From Nostoc sp. FACHB-110 (GTDB lineage Bacteria; Cyanobacteriota; Cyanobacteriia; Cyanobacteriales; Nostocaceae): a stretch of 64,000 nt of DNA. Position 1 is the first letter of the stretch. Each line of letters begins with the position of its first letter. Under the pieces are notes generated by a model. That model saw nothing but the letters and a program-made list of their open reading frames with translations. It did no database searches and was not told the origin of the DNA. Of the stretch, positions 28,131 to 37,072 are shown one piece after another. The stretch covers positions 62,001 to 126,000 of the forward strand of contig NZ_JACJRU010000010.1 of assembly GCF_014697425.1 (NCBI RefSeq), written 5' to 3'. The translations under genes and the position numbers were made by a program.

Positions 28131-30089
28131 ATGCTGCTGCAAATTGCCAAATCTATTTTTCAACGAAGATTAACAAGTGCGATCGCTCTCCCTAGCGTTC
28201 TACTATTGCTGTTTTCAGGAGTTTCTCTGTGGCAAATTAACCGTCTGTTGTCAGCACTGCAATGGGTAGATCATTCAGACCAAGTAATTGCTCAGGCTTA
28301 CCGCACTCATAAACTATTACTCGATATCCAAACAGGCTCACGCGGCTACATCATCACAGGTCAACAAGAATTTCTCAAACCTTACCAAAAAGCCATCCCA
28401 GATATTAATATTGCTTTTCTCGAATTAAACAATTTGGTTGTTGATAATTCACTGCAAGTTCAACGGATAAAGCAACTGCAATTGCATTATCAAGATTGGA
28501 ATCGGTTGATTTCTCAAGGTTTAGAACTGCGTCAGCAAGGCAAAGTAGAATCTGTGGTAAATTTTGTAGCCAGAGAAAAGCAGATGGATGTAATTCGCAC
28601 TCAGATAGAAGCGTTTATTGCGACAGAAGAAACACTCCGTAATCGTCGCAGCCAAACTGCCCGTGAGACAGCACAGCAAGTGAGTACGAATAGCATCATT
28701 TTGGCAATCATTATCGGGATTACTTTGACTTACTACATCCGACAACAAATATATAAGGTGTCGCAGAGTTATGAAAATGCCTTAAAGACTGCCATTGAAC
28801 AAACTGAAATAGCTCAACTTTCGGCTCAACGTTTGGCAGATTTACACAAAATTGACAGAGCAATTTTAGCGGCTGAACCTAATGTAACAATTATTAGAGA
28901 TGCCTTAAAAAGGTTACGTCAACTCATCAATTGTCAACAAGCTTTTTCGATATTATTCAATTTTGAAACTAAAACTGCTGAGGTACTCGCTGGTGATGCT
29001 GATAGTGAATTACCACTAACTGAAGGTACAACACTGCCCATTGCTGATTTTTTTCTGCCAGAAGTGTTATCTCAGCCGCCATTTTTGGTAATTAACGCTG
29101 AAAATCCACCAATTATCCAACAACTTGGAGGCAGAGAAAAAAATAGTTGCTTAACGATCCCCTTGCAAGTAGAAGATGTTGTGATTGGGGAAATAATTTT
29201 GGTGAAATCTCAACCAGAAACTTTTAGTAGAGAAGTTTTAGAAATAGCGCAAGAAGTTTCCGCCCAATTAGCGATCGCAATTAAGCAATCACAACTGCGA
29301 CAACAACTCCAAGATTATGCGACACAACTAGAGCATCGAGTATCAGAACGCACCGCCCAACTCCAAGAAATTAATCATGACTTAGAAGCCTTTAATTATT
29401 CTGTTTCTCACGACTTACGCGCGCCTTTACGTACCATGCAAGGTTTTGCTCAAGCTTTGTTAGAAGACTACAGCGACCAACTAGATTCTTTTGGTCAAGA
29501 CTGCCTCAACTATATTGCTGAGGGAGCCAAGCAAATGGATACTTTAATTACTGATTTACTGAGTTACAGTCGCTTGAGTCGCAGTCAAATTTCCCTTCAA
29601 CCTGTGGATTTGAATGTTGTTGTTCGAGAAGCGATGATGCAAATAGATGCACAAATTCAACAACAACAAGCGCACATTCAAATCGAAAATGCTTTACCCC
29701 AGGTTTTGGCTCATCGTTCTACGCTTGTTCAAGTGGTGACAAATTTATTAAATAATGCAATTAAGTTTGTACAATCGGATAGAGAGCCTGTTGTGCAAAT
29801 CTATTCAAAGGAATACCACCAAGAGCAAGCTACTTGGGTTAAATTGTGGATTATAGATAATGGCATTGGCATCGCACCAGAACATCAAGAGCGAATTTTT
29901 CGGGTTTTTGAACGATTGCATGGCGTAGAAGTGTATCCAGGGACAGGAATTGGGCTAGCAATTGTGCGTAAAGGCTTAGAAAAGATGGGCGGTTTTTGTG
30001 GGGTAGAATCCCAATTAGGTCAAGGTAGTCGCTTTTGGATTGCTTTACCAAAAGCTGTGTTGGAACGCCAAGACACTAGAGATAGTTAA
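28131..30089 (+). CDS. CHASE3-GAF sensor histidine kinase
   Basis: A 652-residue membrane kinase. A first helix (residues 20-34), a CHASE3 extracellular sensor (about 45-180, with TGSRGYIITGQQEFL), a second helix (189-203), a GAF-like domain (about 240-390), then HisKA with phospho-acceptor His427 (SVSHDLRAPL) and the HATPase with LLNNAIKF, DNGIGIAP and GTGIGLAIV. The HisKA flank resembles phytochrome-type kinases. Its likely partner is the Rcp1-like regulator 235 bp downstream, and the following hybrid kinase. Confidence 0.92.
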   Translation: MLLQIAKSIFQRRLTSAIALPSVLLLLFSGVSLWQINRLLSALQWVDHSDQVIAQAYRTHKLLLDIQTGSRGYIITGQQEFLKPYQKAIPDINIAFLELNNLVVDNSLQVQRIKQLQLHYQDWNRLISQGLELRQQGKVESVVNFVAREKQMDVIRTQIEAFIATEETLRNRRSQTARETAQQVSTNSIILAIIIGITLTYYIRQQIYKVSQSYENALKTAIEQTEIAQLSAQRLADLHKIDRAILAAEPNVTIIRDALKRLRQLINCQQAFSILFNFETKTAEVLAGDADSELPLTEGTTLPIADFFLPEVLSQPPFLVINAENPPIIQQLGGREKNSCLTIPLQVEDVVIGEIILVKSQPETFSREVLEIAQEVSAQLAIAIKQSQLRQQLQDYATQLEHRVSERTAQLQEINHDLEAFNYSVSHDLRAPLRTMQGFAQALLEDYSDQLDSFGQDCLNYIAEGAKQMDTLITDLLSYSRLSRSQISLQPVDLNVVVREAMMQIDAQIQQQQAHIQIENALPQVLAHRSTLVQVVTNLLNNAIKFVQSDREPVVQIYSKEYHQEQATWVKLWIIDNGIGIAPEHQERIFRVFERLHGVEVYPGTGIGLAIVRKGLEKMGGFCGVESQLGQGSRFWIALPKAVLERQDTRDS

Positions 30090-30323
30090 TCAAAATCTCA
30101 GTACAGGTTTTTTGTGTGTGTTTTCTGTAACTCCTATGGTAGAAGACAAAGACCTGAAATTTGCCCAGGATAAGAATAAGAGGTTTCAGGCAATCTGTAG
30201 CTTAATCAGGTGGGTTACAGGCTAAAGGAGTGGATCAGCAATGAATAATCAAAAAAAAACAAAGTTAAAATTGATACATACTAAAACACCTATGATGGAA
30301 TTGTCAAAAGTTATGGAATCTCA

Positions 30324-30794
30324 ATGAATACAGTATCCATAGGGGAGACAATTCTGTTAGTCGAAGATGATGCTCGTGATATTCTCCTCGTTAAACGAGC
30401 TTTTCGTAAGGTTGGCATTACTAACCCACTACAAGTAGTCAGAGATGGCGATACTGCTTTACTTTACCTATCGGGAGAAGCACCATATAGCGATCGCAAT
30501 CTTTATCCTTTGCCAGCTTTAATCTTGCTCGATTTAAAATTACCCAGACGTTCTGGTGCTGAAGTACTGATGTGGTTAAAGCAACAACCAAGACTGAAGC
30601 GCTTACCAGTTGTCGTTTTAACTGCCTCTCAAGAATATGGCGATGTCAATCTTTTATATGACTTAGGTGTAAACGCCTATATGGTCAAACCTGTGGCTTT
30701 TGATAATTTAGTTGAAATTGTCGCCATTGTTAACCGACATTGGATGGTTTTTAACCAAAAGCCAGAACTTGGCACTTATGAAGAAAATTACTAA
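30324..30794 (+). CDS. Rcp1-like response regulator
   Basis: A 156-residue single receiver domain with acidic pocket EDD at 14-16, phospho-acceptor Asp70 (LILLDLKLP) and Lys in YMVKPVAF. The insertion before Asp70 (GEAPYSDRNLYPLPA) is characteristic of regulators paired with cyanobacterial phytochrome-type kinases. No output domain. It lies 20 bp before a hybrid kinase, so the two form one unit. Confidence 0.92.
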   Translation: MNTVSIGETILLVEDDARDILLVKRAFRKVGITNPLQVVRDGDTALLYLSGEAPYSDRNLYPLPALILLDLKLPRRSGAEVLMWLKQQPRLKRLPVVVLTASQEYGDVNLLYDLGVNAYMVKPVAFDNLVEIVAIVNRHWMVFNQKPELGTYEENY

Positions 30795-30814
30795 ATACAC
30801 TGGTTAGACTTACC

Positions 30815-33106
30815 ATGTTACGCATTCTCCTAATTGACGACAATCCGCACGATCGCTTGCTGGCGATTCATGCCTTAGAACGAGAATTGAGCAACCTACA
30901 AATCCAGCAAATTGCTCGTCCCCAAGAATTAGAACAGGCATTGTCAGCTGGAGAATTTGACTTAGTAATCACTGACTACGAACTACGGTGGAGTAATGGC
31001 TTAAACGTGCTGCGAGAGATCAAAAGCCGCTTTCCCGAAATTCCTGTTGTCATGTTTACTAACAGTGGTTCTCAAGAAATCGCTGTAGAAGCGATGAAAT
31101 CAGGCTTAGATGACTATGTAATTAAGTCACCTAGTAACTATATGCGTTTACCTGTGGCAGTTCGTCTAGTCTTGAGACAAGCACAGACTCAACGTCAAAT
31201 CACAGGTTTAGAAACGCGCTTTCAAACTTTGCTTAATCAATTAAAAGTCGGTGTTTATCGCATCACCGCCGATGGTGTTGTCTTAGAAACTAACGCAGCA
31301 TTTAGGCAATTGCTAGGTTTAAATTCAGTTGACGAAATTCCAGTTAATCAAACTTTAGAGCCTTATTTTAGCTCTGAAGATTATGCTCATCTGTTAGCAG
31401 AATTAAGCACAATTACAGATGTTCGAGAGCGTGAAGCACTTTTACATCGTACCGATGGCAGTACAATTTGGGTGCGGATTAGTCAGACTTCTCTAACCGA
31501 TAATCAGACGACAATCATCAATGGCATTATTGAAGACATTACTGAACGCAAACTAGCCCAAAAAGCCCTGCAAGAAAGTGAAGCTAGATTTCGCTGGCTA
31601 TACGAATCGAATGTGATGGGCATCTCTTTTTGGAATATGAATGGTCAAATTACTGCTGCCAATGACGCATATTTACACCTATTAGGCTATACAAGGGTAG
31701 ATTTAGAAGCAGGCGGGTTATGTTGGCGAGACCTTTCACCCCCAGATTGCCGAGATGTGGTAGTAAAAATAATTGAAGAACTGAGAAAATTTGGGATTTC
31801 TACACCTGTAGAACACTACTACATTCACAAAAAAGGTTATCGAGTGCCAATTCTCATGGGTTGTGCTTTTCGGGAAGGTTCTCGTACTGATGGTTTTGCT
31901 TTTGTGGTTGACTTAACAGAACGCAAACAGGCAGAACAAGAACGGGAAAGATTGCTGAAACGAGAACAGACAGCCAGGGCGCAAGCGGAAGGAGCTAACC
32001 GCGTCAAAGATGAATTTTTGGCGATTTTATCCCATGAGTTGCGATCGCCACTCAATCCTATATTAGGCTGGTCTAAGTTGCTCAGTAGCCAAAAACTTTC
32101 TCAAGATAAAGCCTCAGAAGCTTTGGCAACTATCGAGCGCAATGCCAAGTTACAAGCTCAACTTATAGAAGACTTGTTGGATATTTCCCAAATCTTGCGA
32201 GGTAAATTGAGTCTAAATATTGCCTCTGTCAATTTAGAGTCAATTATTCTGTCTGCTTTAGATACTGTGCGTTTAGCAGCCCAAGCCAAATCAATTCAAC
32301 TGCAAACCAACTTATCAGCCGATATTGGCACAGTTTTAGGCGATACTGTGCGGTTACAACAAGTCATTTGGAATTTGCTTTCCAATGCTGTTAAATTTAC
32401 TGCACCTAGTGGTCGTGTAGAAGTTCGCTTAGAACAAGTTGGTAGACAAGCGCAAATTCAAGTTATCGATACAGGCCAAGGAATCAGCCCAGATTTTTTA
32501 CCTTATGTATTTGACTACTTCCGACAAGCCGATAGCCAAACTACTAGAAAGTTTGGTGGGCTAGGACTTGGGCTAGCAATTGTTAAACATTTGGTAGAAC
32601 TACACGGTGGCACAGTTTGGGCAACTAGCCCCGGCGAAGGGCAAGGAGCGATTTTTACTGTCAGAGTGCCATTAATTGCCAATCAAAATCAACAATCTCA
32701 AAGTGCGGAACAGTTTGATAATTATCAAGAATTAACTGGCATTCGTATTTTAGTTGTGGATGATGAAGTTGATTCACGGGAAGTAGTAGCTTTTATTCTC
32801 AAAGAATGTGGCGCAGAGGTAATTGCTGTAGCCTCTGCAACTGAAGCACTCCCGGCTTTAAATCAATTAAAACCAGATGTTTTAGTTTGTGATATTGGGA
32901 TGCCACAGGTAGATGGTTATATGCTGTTGCGTCAAATCAGAAATTTGCCAGCAGAACAAGGTGGGCAAGTACCAGCGATCGCACTTACAGCTTATGCGGG
33001 AGAATCAGATAGGCAAAAAGCACTTCTAGCAGGTTTTCACAACCATGTCTCTAAGCCAGTAGAACCGAATGAATTAGTCAAGTTGATTGCTAGTTTGGTG
33101 AGTTAG
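30815..33106 (+). CDS. Hybrid histidine kinase REC-PAS-PAS-HisKA-HATPase-REC
   Basis: A 763-residue soluble protein. The first receiver has phospho-acceptor Asp54 (VITDYELRW). Two PAS domains cover about 135-250 and 255-375. HisKA His407 sits in LSHELRSPLNPILGWS. The HATPase has LLSNAVKF, DTGQGISP and GLGLGLAIV. A second receiver (Asp in VLVCDIGMPQVDG) ends the protein. With the upstream kinase and regulator it makes a multistep phosphorelay; the signal is unknown. No membrane helix is seen. Confidence 0.92.
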   Translation: MLRILLIDDNPHDRLLAIHALERELSNLQIQQIARPQELEQALSAGEFDLVITDYELRWSNGLNVLREIKSRFPEIPVVMFTNSGSQEIAVEAMKSGLDDYVIKSPSNYMRLPVAVRLVLRQAQTQRQITGLETRFQTLLNQLKVGVYRITADGVVLETNAAFRQLLGLNSVDEIPVNQTLEPYFSSEDYAHLLAELSTITDVREREALLHRTDGSTIWVRISQTSLTDNQTTIINGIIEDITERKLAQKALQESEARFRWLYESNVMGISFWNMNGQITAANDAYLHLLGYTRVDLEAGGLCWRDLSPPDCRDVVVKIIEELRKFGISTPVEHYYIHKKGYRVPILMGCAFREGSRTDGFAFVVDLTERKQAEQERERLLKREQTARAQAEGANRVKDEFLAILSHELRSPLNPILGWSKLLSSQKLSQDKASEALATIERNAKLQAQLIEDLLDISQILRGKLSLNIASVNLESIILSALDTVRLAAQAKSIQLQTNLSADIGTVLGDTVRLQQVIWNLLSNAVKFTAPSGRVEVRLEQVGRQAQIQVIDTGQGISPDFLPYVFDYFRQADSQTTRKFGGLGLGLAIVKHLVELHGGTVWATSPGEGQGAIFTVRVPLIANQNQQSQSAEQFDNYQELTGIRILVVDDEVDSREVVAFILKECGAEVIAVASATEALPALNQLKPDVLVCDIGMPQVDGYMLLRQIRNLPAEQGGQVPAIALTAYAGESDRQKALLAGFHNHVSKPVEPNELVKLIASLVS

Positions 33107-33191
33107 AGACTAGAGGTTAGTATTTTTACTCAGCACTCAGAACGGGCTAAACGCCCCGCTACCGCTAACAGCACTCAGGACTTAAATAATT

Positions 33192-33331
33192 GGCATTGCT
33201 GATTAGTGGGATGTTTTTTGTTTCGCGCATAGACGCGGTAGCGGCTTCTCGAAGAGTAGGCGCAAAGGCGCGAAGAATCAATATTTTATTTTTGTTAAAC
33301 ATCTCAATTCATCCCGCATTTATGCAACGCC
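33192..33331. repeat. Dispersed repeat, copy 1, with inner insertion
   Basis: Begins GGCATTGCTGATTAGTGGGA and ends TTTATGCAACGCC. It matches the inverted copy at 41460-41572 almost exactly, except that an extra block of about 27 bases (31 replacing 4; 33230-33260, containing GCGGTAGCGGCTTCTCGAAG) sits in the GC-rich middle. The block recurs at 61037-61073. Confidence 0.85.
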
Positions 33332-33337
33332 AAATAA

Positions 33338-33898
33338 TTAACGTGGATGAAATTCTACTTCTGTGGCTAAAATTTTGATGTCATAATTGCCAAAGAAATC
33401 ATGGCCAAGTAAGCCAATATCTGCTTTAGGTGCGATCGCTACTTCTAAATTATTCGCTACTACTCCACCCGCAGCTATAGACTTAACTTTACCTGTAGGA
33501 AATTGTATTTGTGTCCCATCAGCAACTTGAGCTTGCAATATTCCTGTTGGTTTAATTTGCAGAGTATTGGCCATTTTTTGCGTAATTAAAGTGCCGTTTG
33601 CACCTGTATCAACAATCATTTCAAAGGTTTTTTGATTATTGAATTTGACCTCAATTACTGGAGTTCTGCCAAAGCGACGTTTAATAGGAACTTTAAATAC
33701 TCGTTCATCGGAATTAGCTTTGTTGCCAGTACAAAGTCTCGCCAATTCAACAGTTGCACCAGAGGGAGTCACCATAAAACAGGCTCCCAAATCTTCAGCG
33801 GTTGCTTTGGATGTAAATGCTGAAATTATCAGCGTTGGCATTACTGCCATTACAGCTATGTTAATGTTCGTAATCCAACGCTTGCCAGCACGGTTCAT
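33338..33898 (-). CDS. Retropepsin-like aspartic protease, secreted
   Basis: A 186-residue protein with an N-terminal signal/anchor (about 12-34). The mature part is a single-domain clan AA protease: MIVDTGANGTLIT with catalytic Asp97, and IGLLGHDFFGNYDI as the second conserved segment. Single-domain members dimerise to form the active site. Expected in the periplasm. The stop codon lies just beyond repeat copy 1. Confidence 0.85.
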   Translation of the reverse strand: MNRAGKRWITNINIAVMAVMPTLIISAFTSKATAEDLGACFMVTPSGATVELARLCTGNKANSDERVFKVPIKRRFGRTPVIEVKFNNQKTFEMIVDTGANGTLITQKMANTLQIKPTGILQAQVADGTQIQFPTGKVKSIAAGGVVANNLEVAIAPKADIGLLGHDFFGNYDIKILATEVEFHPR

Positions 33899-34173
33899 GT
33901 TATTTTGCTCTCCAGTTTGTTAGCATCCTGAAAATAAAATTATTATTAAATATTTAACTTTTTGCTTGAAATAGATGTTTAATTAAACTGCTGCAAAATC
34001 AAGCTCACTAAAAGTTCAAAAAAGACAAATATATGGTCTTTTGCAACTTCTGAAAAATAAGTTTTATCCGAATAAATACATATTATCTAGATTTAGTAAT
34101 TACCAAATTAAAGATTAAGTAAAGACTCGATGAAACTACGTAGCTCAAATTTAAAGTTGGGCTAAATAATGAT

Positions 34174-34947
34174 TTAGTTCAAGTTAGTTGCTGCATTGAC
34201 AGCAGTTGCGATCGCACAATTAACGGCCATATCTTTTTGTTCTAAAATCACCTGCTCATCAACGGTGCGCTGCGCCACTACGCCACACACAGCCGCCGCA
34301 GCAAACTTATATACTCCAGCCATTTTAAACAGCGTACCGCATTCCATTTCATAGTTCAGAATATTTAACTTGCGGTATTCTTCCGTAATACCACGGAGCG
34401 ATCGCATTAAGTAAGGATTCGCTGAATTAGTTCGTTCCTGTCCTTCATAAAAAGTATCCACCGAAGCAGTGATTCCCAAATGATGCTCAAACCCCAATAT
34501 TTGCGCCGCCTTTACCAAAGCCACCGTCAAAAACGGGTCAGCCACCGCCGGATATTCCACAGGTGCAATATCATTAGCCGCACCTTGACGACACAAAGCC
34601 GCACTAGAAATCACAATACTACCAACTGTTACATCAGGTTGAATCGAACCACAAGTCCCGACGCGAATAATTTGCCGAATTCCTACCTGTACCAATTCAT
34701 TCACCACAATACTTAAAGAAGGCGCACCCATCCCACTTGTAGCGGATAAGATAGGACGACTATTAGGTAAATATCCTAAATAACTATTAAGTCCGCGATT
34801 TGCTGACAACAAACGCACATCTTGTAAATGAGTTTGAGCAATCAAATGCGCCCTTTCAGGATCACCAGATAATAAAGCAATACTAGGAGGCTTTTCACCC
34901 AAATCTTCTTGCCCAAACCCAATGTGATAGAAGCGTTTGTTTAGCAT
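34174..34947 (-). CDS. udp: Uridine phosphorylase / nucleoside phosphorylase
   Basis: A 257-residue member of the NP-1 family. LSGDPERAHLI (phosphate site), ATSGMGAPSLSIVVNELVQVGI, RVGTCGSIQPDVTVGS and NYEMECGTLFKM (ribose-binding Met-Glu) closely follow the uridine phosphorylase pattern. The enzyme splits uridine into uracil and ribose-1-phosphate. It stands alone; ATG 34947. Confidence 0.88.
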   Translation of the reverse strand: MLNKRFYHIGFGQEDLGEKPPSIALLSGDPERAHLIAQTHLQDVRLLSANRGLNSYLGYLPNSRPILSATSGMGAPSLSIVVNELVQVGIRQIIRVGTCGSIQPDVTVGSIVISSAALCRQGAANDIAPVEYPAVADPFLTVALVKAAQILGFEHHLGITASVDTFYEGQERTNSANPYLMRSLRGITEEYRKLNILNYEMECGTLFKMAGVYKFAAAAVCGVVAQRTVDEQVILEQKDMAVNCAIATAVNAATNLN

Positions 34948-35050
34948 AATTTATACATTTAGTATGGTACTTGACAAACTGCTGACTTGATATGATATTG
35001 CAAACTAATATAAGTTCCCCAGTATTTATACAAAAATAGGTACGTTTATA

Positions 35051-35806
35051 ATGGTTGAGAATACTGATAAAGCCTGGAACAGGTATGGAGAATTAGACCC
35101 ATACTTCGGAGTTTTAAGCTCTGATAAATATCAGAGCAAAAATCTTAATGAAGATTCTTATAGGGAGTTTTTTCAATCAGGTATTAATGATTTTAACTCT
35201 GTTATTGCTACAGTTCAAAAACACATAGATCCTCATTTTCAGCCAAGATATGCTCTTGAATTTGGTTGTGGAGTAGGACGTATATTAATACCTTTGGCTA
35301 AATCATCCATTCATGTTGTTGGTTTAGATGTATCTGAATCTATGCTGGCAGAGGCTAGAAAAAACTGTCAGCTAAATAAACTGCAAAATGTTGAGTTACT
35401 TAAATCTGATGATTCTCTGACTGCTATAGCAGGAAGAAAGTTTAATTTTATTTATTCATTTATAGTGTTTCAGCATATTTCCCCCAGAAGAGGTGAAGCG
35501 ATTATGGCAAATATCATTAAACATTTAGAAAGTAATGGAGTAGGAGTATTGCACTTTACATATCATCAAGAAGTATCAAAATTGCAAAAAACACGAGAGT
35601 GGATAAAGAAATATATTCCCTTTGCTCATAATTTGATAAATTTGATAAAATGTAAGGATTTTAATTATCCTTTAATGCTGATGAATCAGTATGACTTAAA
35701 TAGATTATTTCTGAGATTACACAAGAGTAATATTCACAATATATATGTTGAAATGTCAAATCACGGTGGGCATTTAGGTGTTATTTTATATTTTCAACTT
35801 ATTTAA
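35051..35806 (+). CDS. Class I SAM-dependent methyltransferase
   Basis: A 251-residue enzyme with motif I LEFGCGVGRILIPLA near residue 75 and the acidic residue at the end of the next strand (VVGLDVSESMLAEA). The C-terminal half (FNFIYSFIVFQHISPRRG) fits a small-molecule methyltransferase. AT content is higher than in the neighbours (long A/T runs, Asn- and Ile-rich), which may hint at transfer. It converges on the HsdR-like gene, with 22 bp between. Confidence 0.8.
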   Translation: MVENTDKAWNRYGELDPYFGVLSSDKYQSKNLNEDSYREFFQSGINDFNSVIATVQKHIDPHFQPRYALEFGCGVGRILIPLAKSSIHVVGLDVSESMLAEARKNCQLNKLQNVELLKSDDSLTAIAGRKFNFIYSFIVFQHISPRRGEAIMANIIKHLESNGVGVLHFTYHQEVSKLQKTREWIKKYIPFAHNLINLIKCKDFNYPLMLMNQYDLNRLFLRLHKSNIHNIYVEMSNHGGHLGVILYFQLI

Positions 35807-35828
35807 TAACCATAATTAAATAAATTGC

Positions 35829-36746
35829 TTATTTTACAGTACAGAAATGATAACGAAGTAACTTTTTAGTATGGATAATGCCCCTTTTTTCAAAGGCTAT
35901 AGAATGTTTAATTAATTCTAAAAAGCGTCGTTTATCAAAAATACCTTGGATTAGTATATCTATTTCTGTTTCTTGAGGATGGGTAAAGTCTTCACCATCT
36001 ATGGTGTGCCAAGGTAAAAAATCTTTTGAGTTACAAGTTAATGTGCCAATTCCTGCTCGTTTGCTATATGTAATTACTAAAAAAGCATTATAAAAAAATA
36101 ATTGGGGGAGATTTTGCATATATTTTTGCAAATTCTCTTGAGCTTTTTTTAAAGTAAATTTTTCAGAATTAGATTGGTGATATATAATTGCTAAAGGTAA
36201 GCCGTTAATAAAAATAGCTGCATCTATTTTGTGAGTCTGATTATTTACAACAATGGTAAACGGATGAATTACCAACCAATCGTTATTTAGCAAGTTAGAT
36301 GAATCTATCAGCCAGACTTTTTCGCTAATTATTTGATTATTGATAGGGTAGGTAATATCAATCCCTTGGGTTAATAATTTATGGAAGTATAGGTTATTTT
36401 CAATTAGGTTACTACTAGGTAAAACAGTCAACTGTCGGATAGTTGCTTGAATTGCTGCTGATGAAATTTGTGGGTTAATTCGCTGCAACGCATAACGCAG
36501 GCGATCGCTTAAAATAACTTCAGTCAGATTATTGCGTTCTTGCTTGTGTCTTCCAGAGGCGATATCGGCTTCTAGTTCTACTGTGTAGCCAATCACTTCA
36601 AACCATGTCAGTAACGACTCCATAGCAACTGATGAGTCAGGACGCGGTTTTTTAGCCAAGCTAGTTGCTTTGGCTATTGTTCTACTTAACTTGATGGGAT
36701 GATTAAGACTCAAAGACTTGATTTTGAGTCTATGCCGTGTTTTCAC
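35829..36746 (-). CDS. Standalone HsdR N-terminal domain, nuclease site lost
   Basis: A 305-residue protein matching the N-terminal nuclease domain of type I restriction HsdR subunits (HSDR_N): LTEVILSDRLRYALQRINP, NLYFHKLLTQGIDI, WLVIHPFTIVVNNQTHKIDAAIFINGLPLAII and LFFYNAFLVITYSKRAGIGTL. The PD-(D/E)xK site keeps Asp175, but the ExK pair is Tyr189 and Gln191 (IYHQ in place of IELK). The helicase/translocase part, about 700 residues, is absent, and no hsdM or hsdS is present. It begins at GTG 36746. A TACCAA palindrome is 88 bp upstream. Either a decaying fragment or a repurposed DNA/nucleotide-binding protein; the intact 305-codon frame favours the second. Confidence 0.7.
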   Translation of the reverse strand: MKTRHRLKIKSLSLNHPIKLSRTIAKATSLAKKPRPDSSVAMESLLTWFEVIGYTVELEADIASGRHKQERNNLTEVILSDRLRYALQRINPQISSAAIQATIRQLTVLPSSNLIENNLYFHKLLTQGIDITYPINNQIISEKVWLIDSSNLLNNDWLVIHPFTIVVNNQTHKIDAAIFINGLPLAIIYHQSNSEKFTLKKAQENLQKYMQNLPQLFFYNAFLVITYSKRAGIGTLTCNSKDFLPWHTIDGEDFTHPQETEIDILIQGIFDKRRFLELIKHSIAFEKRGIIHTKKLLRYHFCTVK

Positions 36747-37072
36747 CTTGCTTACTAATCTTGGGTGGTATAGTTTCCCTAATCAGCATCAAAGCGGAAA
36801 TCTGTGATCAAGTTTGTATCAATTGCATCTTTTTACCAATTAGGTTGGTAATATTTTGGTAATTGACAACATAATACCAATTTAAGAAAAGAATGCGACA
36901 GATATAGGAATCGTACTTGAATATTGCTAAGTATACTGAGAAACGAACCTTTGTATGGCAAGCTTCTAGCCAATTTGGTTTTTCAGAAATCAAATATGAG
37001 TCCTATAGAAATTAGGAAAGTCTTACTGGAGCTAGATTTCTTAATTGCGAATTGCGAATTGGTATAAGATGA
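36747..37072. other. Intergenic region with operator and half-sites
   Basis: Between the HsdR-like gene and the nifN-like gene, both on the minus strand. It holds the full palindrome at 36834-36850 and half-sites at 36856-36861 (TTGGTA) and 36885-36890 (TACCAA). An ATTGCGA/ATTGCGAATTG short repeat is at 37045-37062. A 61-codon ORF overlapping the operator is not a gene. Confidence 0.6.
36834..36850. promoter_or_regulatory. TACCAA-N5-TTGGTA operator, site 1
   Basis: TACCAA TTAGG TTGGTA, both 6-base arms perfect. It lies 88 bp upstream of the HsdR-like start. One of seven such sites within 14 kb. Confidence 0.75.

Noticed and set aside
33190..33378. Plus-strand ORF of 62 codons
   Set aside because: It is part of dispersed repeat copy 1.
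36808..36993. Minus-strand ORF of 61 codons over the site-1 operator
   Set aside because: It crosses the palindrome and half-sites, has no ribosome site and no recognisable product.
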